Of a DNA stretch of 64,000 nucleotides, positions 47,524 to 56,365 are shown one piece after another. Positions within the stretch are counted from its first letter, which is position 1. Every line of letters begins with the position of its first letter. The DNA is from Stenotrophomonas sp. ATCM1_4. Its GTDB lineage: Bacteria; Pseudomonadota; Gammaproteobacteria; Xanthomonadales; Xanthomonadaceae. The DNA is taken from the NCBI RefSeq assembly GCF_004348115.1, contig NZ_QPFB01000001.1, forward strand, positions 1,217,978 to 1,281,977, read 5' to 3'. Made by a program: the position numbers and the translations under genes. The notes beneath the pieces were generated by a model. That model made no database searches and was not told the origin of the DNA. It was given only the letters and a program-made list of their open reading frames with translations.

Positions 47524-47651
47524 TGCCCTCACCCCAACCCCTCTCCCGCGTGCGGGAGAGGGGCTTTGAAACTGCAGTTGCGCCGATCACTTCAAACTGT
47601 CGTGAACCTGGCCCCTCTCCCGCACGCGGGAGAGGGGTTGGGGTGAGGGCA
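47524..47651. repeat. Inverted pair of dispersed palindromes between yegP and the TRIC gene
   Basis: Two copies of TCACCCCAACCCCTCTCCCG in inverted order separated by 40 bases; each has its own hairpin (CTCTCCCGC/GCGGGAGAG). The whole 128 bases form a near-perfect inverted repeat between convergent genes; it probably acts as a bidirectional terminator. Confidence 0.8.
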
Positions 47652-47663
47652 GCACCAGCCAGC

Positions 47664-48281
47664 TCAATGCACCTCGTCCTGGTACACGAACTTGGGCATC
47701 TCCCAGCGGTAGCGGATGGCCAGCAGGCGCAGTGCGAAACCGCCCACCAGGCAGCACACGATCGCGGTGTCGTCGGCCACCTGCCAGTGCAGCAACAGCA
47801 GGTAAGCCGCACCGGTGAGCAGCGAGATGATCGCGTACAGCTCCTTCTGGAAGATCAGCGGCACCTCGTTGCAGAGGATGTCGCGCAGCACGCCGCCGAA
47901 CGCGCCGGTCAGCATCCCGGCGATCAGCACGATCTGCGGCGCATGCCCGGCCTCGCGCGCGATGGCGCAGCCGATCAGGGTGAAGGCGATCAGGCCCAGC
48001 CCGTCCAGCACCAGGAAGGTGCTGCGGAAGTGGTGCATCCAGCGCGCCAGCCAGGTGGCGACCAGCGCCGCGCAGACGGTGAAGCCCAGGTACTCGGGGT
48101 GTTTCACCCAACCCAGCGGGTAGTGGCCGAGCAGGATGTCGCGCAGCGAGCCGCCGCCCAGGGCGGTGACGCAGGCGATCATGACCACGCCGAACAGGTC
48201 CATGCGGCGCCGGCCGGCGGCCAGCGCGCCGGTCATGGCTTCGGCGGAAATGGCGATCAGGTAGATGAGGGAAAGCAGCAT
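47664..48281 (-). CDS. TRIC-family (UPF0126) cation/glycine-linked channel protein
   Basis: 205 residues with seven hydrophobic segments in two UPF0126 repeats; the repeat signatures GGGSLRDILLGHYPLGWVKH and GGVLRDILCNEVPLIFQKE are clear. The family is related to TRIC trimeric channels and E. coli YadS. The gene is preceded by a tandem glycine riboswitch, so glycine is the best guess for its physiological link. ATG at 48281. Confidence 0.9.
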   Translation of the reverse strand: MLLSLIYLIAISAEAMTGALAAGRRRMDLFGVVMIACVTALGGGSLRDILLGHYPLGWVKHPEYLGFTVCAALVATWLARWMHHFRSTFLVLDGLGLIAFTLIGCAIAREAGHAPQIVLIAGMLTGAFGGVLRDILCNEVPLIFQKELYAIISLLTGAAYLLLLHWQVADDTAIVCCLVGGFALRLLAIRYRWEMPKFVYQDEVH

Positions 48282-48369
48282 GCTGTGGGTTCCTGGCAGA
48301 GCGGTGGGGCCGGCCACGTGCCTGCCGCCACCCTTGCCTGGGCAAGGATGGGACTGCGTTGACCGGTGC

Positions 48370-48575
48370 CGCTCCCGCTGTCCCTTGTGCCTGAGAGTTC
48401 AGCGGCGATGGCCGCGTGCCCCTTCGGCGGATCGCGCGGACGGTGTCCGGCGACCTCTCTCCAGCTCGGCGTGTCGGATGCATGGTTGGTGGGATTCCAG
48501 CCCACCGGCCTGAGCGATCATGGGAGCCTGCGCCTTCGGCGGGCACCAGCGTGGCGCCTCTCTCCTGCATCCGGG
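48370..48575 (-). promoter_or_regulatory. Tandem glycine riboswitch upstream of the TRIC gene
   Basis: Read on the minus strand, aptamer 1 runs from about 48570 to 48484 with GGAGAGA, CGCCGAAGGCGC and CTCAGGC; aptamer 2 from about 48468 to 48377 with GGAGAGAGG, CGCCGAAGGGGC and CTCTCAGGCACAAGG, the gcvT-type signature. Two aptamers in a row, followed by about 90 bases to the ATG at 48281, are classic for the cooperative glycine riboswitch. Confidence 0.92.
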
Positions 48576-48654
48576 TGCCAGTGTAACTGCTGCGTTGCAG
48601 CATGAACTGGCCGGATCTGGCAGTCCGCGCCTGTCGGTGCCCCCGCTCCCACAT

Positions 48655-48684
48655 GAAAACAGCCGGCGGCGGGGCCGTCGGCTG
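48655..48684 (-). terminator. Intrinsic terminator of the CoA transferase gene
   Basis: On the minus strand: CAGCCGACGGCCCC...GCCGCCGGCTG followed by TTTTC, about 40 bases after the CoA transferase stop and just upstream of the riboswitch. Confidence 0.75.
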
Positions 48685-48725
48685 CTCCGGTGCTGCGACT
48701 GCATGCCCGCTGCCGCGGGCGTTGC

Positions 48726-50240
48726 TCAGGCCTTCATGCTGCCCGTGTCGATGTAGCGCTGGTGCCAGGACAGCGCTTCGGGCAGCAGGTGCGGGGTGTG
48801 CTTGCCGTAGCTGTCGCGGCAGGCGCGGTCGAAGTAGTCGTTGAGCTGGTCGCGGTAGCCCGGGTGCGCGCAGTTGTCGATCACCTGGCGGGCGCGGGCA
48901 CGCGGCGGCAGGCCGCGCAGGTCGGCCAGGCCCTGCTCGGTGACGATGATCGAGACGTCGTGCTCGGTGTGGTCGACGTGGCTGACCATCGGCACGATCG
49001 CCGAGATGCTGCCGCCCTTGGCCATCGACGGGCTCAGGAAGGTGGACAGGAAGCCGTTGCGGGTGAAGTCGCCCGAACCGCCGATGCCGTTCATGATGCG
49101 GCTGCCCATGACGTGGGTGGAGTTCACGTTGCCGTAGATGTCCACCTCGATCATGCCGTTCATGCCGATGCAGCCCAGCCGGCGCACCAGCTCCGGGTGG
49201 TTCGACATTTCCTGCGTGCGCATGATGATGCGGTCGCGGTAGAACCGGATGTTGCGCTTGAACTCCTCGTTCGCCTCCGGGCTCAGCGCGAAGCCGGTGC
49301 ACGAGGCGTACTCGAGCACGCCGGACTTGAGCAGGTCCAGCATGCCGTCCTGGATCACCTCGGTGAACGCACTGAGTCCGCGCAGGCCACTGTCGGCCAG
49401 GCCGGCGAGCACGGCGTTGGGGATGTTGCCCACGCCCGACTGCAGCGGCAGCAGGTTGTGCGGCAGGCGGCCCTTGGCCACTTCGTGCTTGAGGAACTCG
49501 ATCAGGTGGCCGGCGATCAGGCGGCTGTCCTCGTCGATCGGCTTGAACGGGCTGTTGCGGTCCGGGCCATTGGTACGCACCACCGCCACGATCTTGTCCG
49601 GGTCCACGTCCAGCGTGGTCTGGCCAATGCGGTCGTTGGCGTGGATCAGCGGGATCGGCTTGCGGTGCGGCGGCAGCGCGGTGCCGTAGTAGATGTCGTG
49701 CATGCCCTCGATGTCGGCGGGCTGCCACTCGTTGACCTCGATGATCACCTTCTTGGCCAGGTCCAGCCAGGTCTTGTTGTTGCCGACCGAGGTGGACGGC
49801 ACCAGCGCGCCGTCGGCGCGGATGGCCGAAACCTCGACCACCGCGGTATCGATCTCGCCATAGAAGCCGAACCAGACATGCTGGGCGACGTGCGAGAGGT
49901 GGATGTCGATGTAGTCCAGCTTGCCGTCGTTGATGCGCTTGCGGGCATCGGGGTCGGTCTGGAACGGCATGCGCATGGCGATGCCGTCGGCCTTGGCCAG
50001 CGCGCCGTCCAGTTCGGGCGCGGTGGAGGCACCGGTCATCAGCTTGATCTGGAACGGCAGGCCCTGCGCATGCACGTCCTCGATGCGCTTGGCCAGCGCC
50101 ATCGGCACCGCCTTGGGGTAGCCCGAACCGGTGAAGCCGCTCATGGCGACGGTTTCGCCCGGCTGGATCAGCGCCGCGGCTTGTTCGGCGGAGACGATGC
50201 GGTCGCGCAGGCGCGCGTCCAGGATGCGTTCGACAGACAT
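48726..50240 (-). CDS. Acetyl-CoA hydrolase/transferase family (succinate CoA-transferase type)
   Basis: 504 residues, two homologous CoA-transferase halves. Motifs: [20 protein letters not shown] near the N-terminus, [38 protein letters not shown] region ([19 protein letters not shown]), and [14 protein letters not shown] at the C-terminus. Exchanges CoA between acyl-CoA and carboxylate (succinyl-CoA:acetate or propionyl-CoA:succinate). ATG at 50240 starts the conserved [14 protein letters not shown]. Divergent from glnE. Confidence 0.9.
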   Translation of the reverse strand: MSVERILDARLRDRIVSAEQAAALIQPGETVAMSGFTGSGYPKAVPMALAKRIEDVHAQGLPFQIKLMTGASTAPELDGALAKADGIAMRMPFQTDPDARKRINDGKLDYIDIHLSHVAQHVWFGFYGEIDTAVVEVSAIRADGALVPSTSVGNNKTWLDLAKKVIIEVNEWQPADIEGMHDIYYGTALPPHRKPIPLIHANDRIGQTTLDVDPDKIVAVVRTNGPDRNSPFKPIDEDSRLIAGHLIEFLKHEVAKGRLPHNLLPLQSGVGNIPNAVLAGLADSGLRGLSAFTEVIQDGMLDLLKSGVLEYASCTGFALSPEANEEFKRNIRFYRDRIIMRTQEMSNHPELVRRLGCIGMNGMIEVDIYGNVNSTHVMGSRIMNGIGGSGDFTRNGFLSTFLSPSMAKGGSISAIVPMVSHVDHTEHDVSIIVTEQGLADLRGLPPRARARQVIDNCAHPGYRDQLNDYFDRACRDSYGKHTPHLLPEALSWHQRYIDTGSMKA

Positions 50241-50431
50241 GACGACTACGGGTTGTTGTGGGGACCGTGGATTATCGCCCTTCCCGCGGGGCAGGGGGGT
50301 TCTACCTTGGTGGGATGGTTTTTGTGGCCCGCAGGCTCTTGTACCGCCAAGTACTGTTTTGCACTGCAGCGTGCAAGTTGCTTCCGCAGGCCGCACGATC
50401 GCCCTGCATCCCGACGTGGGGGAGGGAGCAA

Positions 50432-50467
50432 AGCCCGCTGACAGTTCGCTGTCAGCGGGCTTTTTTA
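50432..50467 (+). terminator. Strong hairpin with T tract upstream of glnE
   Basis: AGCCCGCTGACAG-TTCG-CTGTCAGCGGGCT followed by five T. A perfect 13 bp stem with a UUCG tetraloop, 57 bases before the glnE start, on the plus strand, with no plus-strand gene before it. It could be an attenuator of glnE or the end of an unseen small RNA. Confidence 0.85.
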
Positions 50468-50523
50468 ATGGCCGATCGCCGCAGATGGCGACCGCTGGCA
50501 TGCGCAGATGCCAGAATCGGAGG

Positions 50524-53346
50524 ATGGAAAATTCCCCCGCCGTAGTTCCTGAATACGTTGCCCCGGTGATTGACCGGGCCTTGGCCCGCCTCAAGCTGGC
50601 GTTGCCGGACCCGGCGCGCTGGCCGCCGTCGCAGGACGTCGAGGCGGGGCTGCGCCGGCTGGCCATCGCCAGCGACTTCGCCATCGACACGCTGTGCCGG
50701 CAGCCGGAGCTGCTGGAGTGGCTGGCCGCCCCCGATCCGGCCCCGGTCCCGTTGCCCGGACTGGACCCGCTGCAGCCCACCGCCTGGCCCACCCAGCTGC
50801 GCCGCTACCGCGCGGCGGCCTCCACCCGGTTGATCTGGCGCGACCTGCAGGGGCTGGATGACGTGGACGCCACCCTGGCCGGGGCCACCCGGCTGGCCGA
50901 GGACTGCCTGCAGCTGGCGCTGGCCGCGCTGGAGCAGGAATTCGCCAGCCGCCACGGCGTGGTGCGCAGCGCCGACGGTGGCGTGCAGCGGTTGGTGGTG
51001 TTCGGGCTGGGCAAGCTCGGCGGCGGTGAGCTGAATTTCTCCTCCGACATCGACCTGGTCTACGCCTACCCGGAAGGCGGCGAGTCCGATGGCGCGCGTC
51101 CGCTGGCGGCCGAGGAGTACTTCGCGCGGTTGGGCCAACGCTTGGCCCGGCTGCTGGATGAAACCACCGCCGAAGGCTTCTGCCACCGCGTCGACCTGCG
51201 CCTGCGCCCATTCGGCACCGCCGGGCGGGTGGCCTTGTCGTTCGCCGGCATGGACCAGTACTTCCAGCGCGAGGGCCGCGACTGGGAGCGCTATGCCTGG
51301 ATCAAGGCGCGCGCGGTGGCCGGTGACATCGCCGCCGGCGAGGCCTGGCTGGAAACGCTGCGGCCGTTCGTCTACCGCCGCTACCTGGATTTCACCGCAC
51401 TCGATGGCCTGCGCGAGATGAAGGCGGCCATCACCGCCGAGGTCGCGCGCAAGGACCGCGTGGACGACATCAAGCGCGGCCCCGGTGGCATCCGCGAGAT
51501 CGAGTTCCTGGCCCAGGCGCTGCAGTTGATCCGCGGCGGCCGCGAGGCGGCGCTGCGCGAGCGGCGCCTGCTGCCGGCACTGCGCGCGCTGATGGATGCC
51601 GGGCAGATGGCCAAGCAGGATGGCCAGGACCTGATCAGCGCCTACCGTTTCCTGCGGCGCGTGGAAAACCGCCTGCAGATGCTGCGCGATGCGCAGACCC
51701 ACAGCCTGCCGACCGACCCGCTGGACCGCGAGCGCATCGCGCTGGGCCTGGACTACGCCAACTGGGAGGCGCTGCTGCGGGCGCTGGATGCGCAGCGCCA
51801 GCGCGTGGGCACCGAGTTCGGCGCGTTGCTGGCCCCGCGCCAGGGCCAGGCCGCGCCCGATGCGCTGGCCAGCTACTGGCGCGTGCTGCCCGGTGGCGGC
51901 AGCGCCGAGGTGCTGGCCGAGGCCGGTTTCGCCGATGCGGCCGGTGCCGACCAGTCGCTGCGTGAGTTCGCCCAGTCGCTGGGCGTGAAGTCGCTCTCGG
52001 ACAACGCGCGCGCGCGGCTGGACCGGGTGCTGCCGGCGCTGCTGCATGCGGCCACCCGCTCACCGCAGCCGGACGCCGCGCTGCGGCGCGTGCTCGGGCT
52101 GCTGCAGTCGATCCTGCGGCGCACCAGCTACCTGGCACTGCTGGACGAACAGCCCAGCGCGCTGACCCGCCTGGTCAACGTGCTGGCGCGCAGCGCGCTG
52201 TTGTCCGAACGGTTGGTGGCGTTCCCGCTGTTGCTGGACGAACTGCTGGACACGCGCGTGGCCGGGCCGATGCCCGGGGCGCAGGAAATGCAGGACGCCT
52301 GTTCGGCCGCGCTGGTCATCGACGACCCGGAAGCGGCGCTGCGCGCGCTCAATGAAGTGCGCCTGGCGCTGAGCTTCCGTATGGCGCTGGCCTTCCACGA
52401 TGGCCGCCAGCGTGCGGTGGACTGCACGTTGCAGTTGGCGCAGCTGGCCGATGCCGTGGTGGTCACCGTGCTGGAGATGGCGCGCGCGGACATGCGCCAT
52501 GCACACGGTGAGGTGCCGGGCGGGCGCTTCGCGATCATCGGCTACGGCAGCCTGGGCGGCGAGGAGCTGGGCTTCGGCTCGGACTTGGACCTGGTGTTCC
52601 TGTATGACCATCCGGCCGAGGCCGAGGAGAGCGATGGCAAGCGACCGCTGGAAAGCGGGCGCTGGTTCGCACGCCTGGCGCAGAAGGTGATGGCGCTGCT
52701 GTCGGCGGTGACCGCCGCCGGGCGCCTGTATGACATCGACGTGCGGCTGCGCCCGGACGGTGGCAAGGGCGCGCTGGTGTCTTCGCTGGCCAGCTACACC
52801 GAGTACCAGCGCGAGCGTGCCTGGACCTGGGAACACCAGGCGCTGGTACGCGCGCGCGGGGTTGCCGGCACCGGGTCGCTGCTGGCCGATTTCGAGCAGG
52901 TGCGCGATGCCACGCTGGGCCGGGCGCGCGACGCGGAAACCCTGTTCGGCGACGTGATGAAGATGCGCGGCCGCATGCGCGCCGAACTGGACCGCAGCGA
53001 TGCCGGACGGCTGGACCTGAAGCAGGGTGCGGGCGGGCTGGTCGACCTGGAGTTCGTGCTGCAGACCGGGGTGCTGTCGCAGGCCGCGGAGCATCACGCG
53101 CTGTGCGGGCCCCGCCAGACCCCACGCCTGATCACCGCCCTGGCCGGCGTCGGTTGGCTGCAGGAAGACACCGCGGCGGCGCTGCACGATGCGCACGCGA
53201 CGCTGCTGGACGTGGGGCTGGGCTGCACGTTGGACCGGCGCCCGCGCATGGCGGTGCCGACGGCGGAGATCCAGGCCGCCTGTGCGGCGATCACCGCCGC
53301 GGCGGTGGACAAGGGCCTGGTGTTCCCGGGTGGCGCCGGGGAGTGA
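50524..53346 (+). CDS. glnE: Bifunctional glutamine synthetase adenylyltransferase/deadenylase
   Basis: 940 residues, typical GlnE. Two homologous nucleotidyltransferase domains that adenylylate and deadenylylate glutamine synthetase in nitrogen control. Both halves carry their motif: [20 protein letters not shown] in the first and [20 protein letters not shown] in the second, with [13 protein letters not shown] and [16 protein letters not shown] at 50524 starts [14 protein letters not shown]. Preceded by a hairpin. Confidence 0.96.
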   Translation: MENSPAVVPEYVAPVIDRALARLKLALPDPARWPPSQDVEAGLRRLAIASDFAIDTLCRQPELLEWLAAPDPAPVPLPGLDPLQPTAWPTQLRRYRAAASTRLIWRDLQGLDDVDATLAGATRLAEDCLQLALAALEQEFASRHGVVRSADGGVQRLVVFGLGKLGGGELNFSSDIDLVYAYPEGGESDGARPLAAEEYFARLGQRLARLLDETTAEGFCHRVDLRLRPFGTAGRVALSFAGMDQYFQREGRDWERYAWIKARAVAGDIAAGEAWLETLRPFVYRRYLDFTALDGLREMKAAITAEVARKDRVDDIKRGPGGIREIEFLAQALQLIRGGREAALRERRLLPALRALMDAGQMAKQDGQDLISAYRFLRRVENRLQMLRDAQTHSLPTDPLDRERIALGLDYANWEALLRALDAQRQRVGTEFGALLAPRQGQAAPDALASYWRVLPGGGSAEVLAEAGFADAAGADQSLREFAQSLGVKSLSDNARARLDRVLPALLHAATRSPQPDAALRRVLGLLQSILRRTSYLALLDEQPSALTRLVNVLARSALLSERLVAFPLLLDELLDTRVAGPMPGAQEMQDACSAALVIDDPEAALRALNEVRLALSFRMALAFHDGRQRAVDCTLQLAQLADAVVVTVLEMARADMRHAHGEVPGGRFAIIGYGSLGGEELGFGSDLDLVFLYDHPAEAEESDGKRPLESGRWFARLAQKVMALLSAVTAAGRLYDIDVRLRPDGGKGALVSSLASYTEYQRERAWTWEHQALVRARGVAGTGSLLADFEQVRDATLGRARDAETLFGDVMKMRGRMRAELDRSDAGRLDLKQGAGGLVDLEFVLQTGVLSQAAEHHALCGPRQTPRLITALAGVGWLQEDTAAALHDAHATLLDVGLGCTLDRRPRMAVPTAEIQAACAAITAAAVDKGLVFPGGAGE

Positions 53347-53374
53347 GGCACGCCGGCGGCGAGGCGCCTGGCGG

Positions 53375-53929
53375 TTACTGCTTCACCGGTGCCATCTTCC
53401 ACAGCAGGGCACGGAACGGCGCCAGCAGGCACAGGCCGATGCCGAGCTTGACCAGCCAGTCGCCGACCGCCCAGCTGACCCACGGCAACTGCGAACCGGC
53501 GAAGGCGATCGACCAGAAGATGGCCGTGTCCAGCGTGGCGCTGCAGGTGGTGGCCACCATTGGCGCGCGCCACCAGTTGCCCACGCGCAGGCGGTCGAAC
53601 ACGGTGATGTCCAGCAGCTGCGCGCAGATGAAGGCCAGGCACGAGGCCACCGCGATGCGCGGGGTGGCGATCCAGACCGACAGCACCACCGCCACCGCGA
53701 AACCGGCCCAGGCCACGCGGCGCGCGGCCTGCGGGCCGAAGCGGCGGTTGATCAGGTTGCTGACCAGGAACGCGACCGGGTAGCTGAAGGCACCCCAGGT
53801 CAACCAGTCATTGATCGGGTACTGCACCAGCACATTCGAGCCCAGCACCACGGCGCCCATCGCCAGCACTGCCAGCAGCAGCGAGGTGGGGGTGAGCGGG
53901 GCGAAGCGGATGGACGGATGTGGGGACAT
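53375..53929 (-). CDS. yhhQ: Queuosine precursor transporter (YhhQ/VUT family)
   Basis: 184 residues and about six transmembrane helices (PTSLLLAVLAMGAVVLGSNV, SYPVAFLVSNLINRRFG). Signature GAFSYPVAFLVSNLINRRFG and FICAQLLDITVFDRLR fit the DUF165/VUT family that imports preQ0/preQ1. Convergent with glnE. Start at 53929. No preQ1 riboswitch seen upstream. Confidence 0.85.
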   Translation of the reverse strand: MSPHPSIRFAPLTPTSLLLAVLAMGAVVLGSNVLVQYPINDWLTWGAFSYPVAFLVSNLINRRFGPQAARRVAWAGFAVAVVLSVWIATPRIAVASCLAFICAQLLDITVFDRLRVGNWWRAPMVATTCSATLDTAIFWSIAFAGSQLPWVSWAVGDWLVKLGIGLCLLAPFRALLWKMAPVKQ

Positions 53930-54085
53930 GGGTACTACGGGCAGCACCGTGAGGCGCCGTATCGACAAGGGAGAGGAGGGCAGCCGCGCCCGGACGGGCA
54001 GCAAGGCAGGCGCGCATTGTACCCGCAGGTTGCTGGCCACCATGTAAAGGCGGCCCAGACCTCGTCGCCAGGGGATGCGCACAAA

Positions 54086-54126
54086 GCCCCTCTCCCGCCT
54101 GCGGGAGAGGGGTTGGGGTGAGGGCA
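54086..54126. repeat. Dispersed palindrome (same class as 47524-47651)
   Basis: Hairpin GCCCCTCTCCCGC-CT-GCGGGAGAGGGG followed by TTGGGGTGAGGGCA, one half of the inverted pair seen at 47524-47651. Confidence 0.75.
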
Positions 54127-54154
54127 GCTTGAGCAGGGGGCCGCCGGGGGTCAA

Positions 54155-54288
54155 ACCCCTCCCCAACCCTCCCCTCCGCCTACGGCGCAAGGGTGGGGGC
54201 CAAAGCGGCTTTTGCCGCAATCTGAAAGACCATGCGGAACCACCCCCTCCCTTGCGCCGCAGGCGGAGGGGAGGGCCGGGGAGGGGTA
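54155..54288. repeat. Inverted pair of CCCCTCCC-type dispersed repeats
   Basis: Left unit ACCCCTCCCCAACCCTCCCC-rich with the TTGCGCC/GGCGCAAG hairpin, right unit with the same motif inverted (CCCTCCCTTGCGCCGCAGGC). A similar single unit is at 61872-61918. Confidence 0.7.
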
Positions 54289-54300
54289 AGCCTTCCCCCG

Positions 54301-54816
54301 TCAAAGCACCTGCGTGCGGCTGTCGTCGGAGGCTTCGACGGTCGGCACGAAGGTCAGCACCGCGCCGTCCTCGGCGCGCAGCATCCAGCCGGCGCCCTGC
54401 GGGCTGGGGGTGAAGGCGACCCGTTGGCCGACGTTGAAGTTGGCGGCCGGGTTGTCCTCGCGCTGCGGCCAATGCAGTTGCGCGGTGTTCTCCGCGTTGC
54501 TCGGGTCTTCCAGCGCGACGGTGCGGCCGCCATCGGCTGCTTCGGTGATCGACTTCACCTGCATGTCCGGCAGCGGGCCGGCGGTCAGGCGCCGTGCCTG
54601 GCGGTCATTGCGCGCCCGGGTGGACGACTCGCCGGCCTTGCCGCTCACGCCGGCGGCAAGGAACAGCGGCGCCGATACCAGCATCGAGGCGCCCGCAGAC
54701 ACCACCAGCGTGCTGATCTCGGACTTGTTCATGCCTTCGCCGGCGCGTGCCGGCGCCACCGCCAGCAGGCAGGTCACGGCGACGCTGGCGACAAACAGGG
54801 TAAGCGGGGTCTTCAT
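54301..54816 (-). CDS. Hypothetical exported protein, paralogue of the next gene
   Basis: 171 residues. Signal peptide (MKTPLTLFVASVAVTCLLAVAPARA). The mature part contains a hydrophobic stretch (ISTLVVSAGASMLVSAPLF) and a C-terminal beta domain with FTPSPQGAGWMLRAEDGAVL and VPTVEASDDSRTQVL. The neighbouring gene encodes a clearly homologous protein of 177 residues, with PSPQGAGWMLR, ADGGR.VALEDP and EADDSRT.VL-type tails in common, so they arose by tandem duplication. No known family. Co-directional with a DUF2145 gene. Confidence 0.72.
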   Translation of the reverse strand: MKTPLTLFVASVAVTCLLAVAPARAGEGMNKSEISTLVVSAGASMLVSAPLFLAAGVSGKAGESSTRARNDRQARRLTAGPLPDMQVKSITEAADGGRTVALEDPSNAENTAQLHWPQREDNPAANFNVGQRVAFTPSPQGAGWMLRAEDGAVLTFVPTVEASDDSRTQVL

Positions 54817-54847
54817 GGGAATTCCTGGGGAAAGAAAAACGACGGGT

Positions 54848-55381
54848 TCACAACGTGCGGGTGCGGCTTTCATCCACCGCCTCGATGCTCGGCACGAACG
54901 CCAGCGCCGTGCCCTCGGTATCACGCAGCATCCAGCCGGCGCCCTGCGGGCTGGGCTGGAAGGCGATCATCGCCCCCACGCGGAAGCCGGCCGCGGGGTC
55001 GTCCTCGCGCTTGGGCCATTCCAGCGTGGCGCGGTTCTCGGGATTGCCGGGGTCTTCCAGCGCCACCCGGCGGCCGCCATCGGCCGCGGTCTCGATCGAC
55101 TTGACCTCCAGGTCCGGCAGGTGCCCGGCCCTGAGGCGGCGCTTCTCCCCGCGGCGCTCGCGCGATGCCTTGGACATGTCGGCCGCGCCGCGCACGCCGG
55201 CGGCCGACAGGAACATCGGCCCGGACACCACCATCACCGCGCTGAAGCCGGCCACCAGCACCGAGCCCTGCGAGCCGTTGAGGTTCAGTCCGTCCATGCC
55301 CGCCTGTGCGGGGGCGCTGGCCAGGCCCAGGCTGGCGACGACGGCGAAGGCGAGTGCGCTGCTGCGGATCAGGTGCTTCAT
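54848..55381 (-). CDS. Hypothetical exported protein, paralogue of the preceding gene
   Basis: 177 residues. Signal peptide (SSALAFAVVASLGLASAPAQA). Same layout as the neighbour: hydrophobic segment SAVMVVSGPMFLSAAGVRG, then ADGGRRVALEDPGNPENRA, PSPQGAGWMLRDTEG and a SRTRTL tail. The start overlaps the DUF2145 stop by four bases (ATGA). Gap to the paralogue is 31 bases, so the three form one operon. Confidence 0.72.
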   Translation of the reverse strand: MKHLIRSSALAFAVVASLGLASAPAQAGMDGLNLNGSQGSVLVAGFSAVMVVSGPMFLSAAGVRGAADMSKASRERRGEKRRLRAGHLPDLEVKSIETAADGGRRVALEDPGNPENRATLEWPKREDDPAAGFRVGAMIAFQPSPQGAGWMLRDTEGTALAFVPSIEAVDESRTRTL

Positions 55382-56247
55382 GGGGAGGACGCCTGTCGTG
55401 GGGACGCCATGCCGGTCACCGCCGGCACCGGGGTCTGGTGGGGGATGGACAACTCGCGTTCCAGCGCGCCGCTGCGGTGCAGGAAGTCGAACACCGACTC
55501 CACCGTCACCACCGAATAGTTGCCGGAGATGCGTTCGCTGGCCGGATGGTCGGTGACGGCCACGTTGTCGGCGAAGAACCGCGCACCCAGGCGCTTGCCG
55601 ATGCCGATGTGCATGCGGCTGGGCGTGTAGCCACGCTGCTTGAGCCAATCCAGGGTGCGCTTGCGGTCGTCCAGCACGGTGCCGTCGCCGGACTGCGCCA
55701 TCGCCGCGGCGGTGACCTCCAGGATCCACTGGTTGGAATTCTGGTACTCGGTGCTGCCGGGGTAGGCCAGCATGCTGTAGCGCGGCTCATGCAACGCACG
55801 GGCCTGCGGCGCCGCGCCGGCCAGCAGCGCCTTCAATGCGCCGCGCACCGCCGGCGTCGGGACGCCCACGCGCAGGTCGGTGGTGATCGAGCTTTCGCCG
55901 ACCAGGTTGACCAGGCCTTCGCGGTACAGGTCGGAGTGGTCGGTCTTGCAGCGGTTGAGCAGGTGCACCACGTCCCAGCTGCCCTGGTCATTGCGGACCA
56001 GGAAGGCCAGGTGGCTGTGGCGCAGGCCGTACTTGCTCAGGTCCTGGCCGCCGCGCGCGGCCAGCACCACGTCCACGTCGGGCAGGGCATCGAGCGTGTC
56101 CGCGGTGACCGCGGCCATGTCGAACATCGCCGCGATGGTGGTCGGCGGCGGATAGCGCGGTGCGCAGGCCTGCTGGGCAAAGGCCGGTGCGGTGAGGGCG
56201 GACAACCCGATGCAGGCGGTCAGCAGGCGTGTTCTGCAATGTTTCAT
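55378..56247 (-). CDS. DUF2145 family exported protein
   Basis: 289 residues with a signal peptide (RTRLLTACIGLSALTAPAFA). DUF2145 signature: HSHLAFLVRNDQGSWDVVHL, LNRCKTDHSDLYREGLVNL and SRMHIGIGKRLGARFFADNV. Family function unknown; proteins of this type are often encoded beside type VI or outer-membrane components, and the fold may be cysteine-protease-like (NlpC-like), which is only an inference. First of three co-directional exported genes. Confidence 0.85.
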   Translation of the reverse strand: MKHCRTRLLTACIGLSALTAPAFAQQACAPRYPPPTTIAAMFDMAAVTADTLDALPDVDVVLAARGGQDLSKYGLRHSHLAFLVRNDQGSWDVVHLLNRCKTDHSDLYREGLVNLVGESSITTDLRVGVPTPAVRGALKALLAGAAPQARALHEPRYSMLAYPGSTEYQNSNQWILEVTAAAMAQSGDGTVLDDRKRTLDWLKQRGYTPSRMHIGIGKRLGARFFADNVAVTDHPASERISGNYSVVTVESVFDFLHRSGALERELSIPHQTPVPAVTGMASPRQASSP

Positions 56248-56365
56248 TGGCGCGCATCCTTGCATGGCATTCGAAAAGGAATCGTTAGTTCAGGGGCTGC
56301 CGGCACGGCCGCCTTGCGTTCGCGCAGACCGTGGCACCGGGCCACGTGCGGTGGGGCATGGCCGG

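Larger units (their letters stand above)
53930..54300. other. Repeat-rich gap between yhhQ and the DUF171-residue gene
   Basis: About 370 bases with no protein gene. Two dispersed repeats (54086-54126 and 54155-54288) fill most of it; the left 130 bases hold the yhhQ promoter region. Confidence 0.6.

Noticed and set aside
54155..54288. Possible CRISPR-like or small RNA array because of two repeated units
   Set aside because: The two units are inverted relative to each other and GC-rich palindromes, matching other dispersed intergenic repeats in the window rather than an array.
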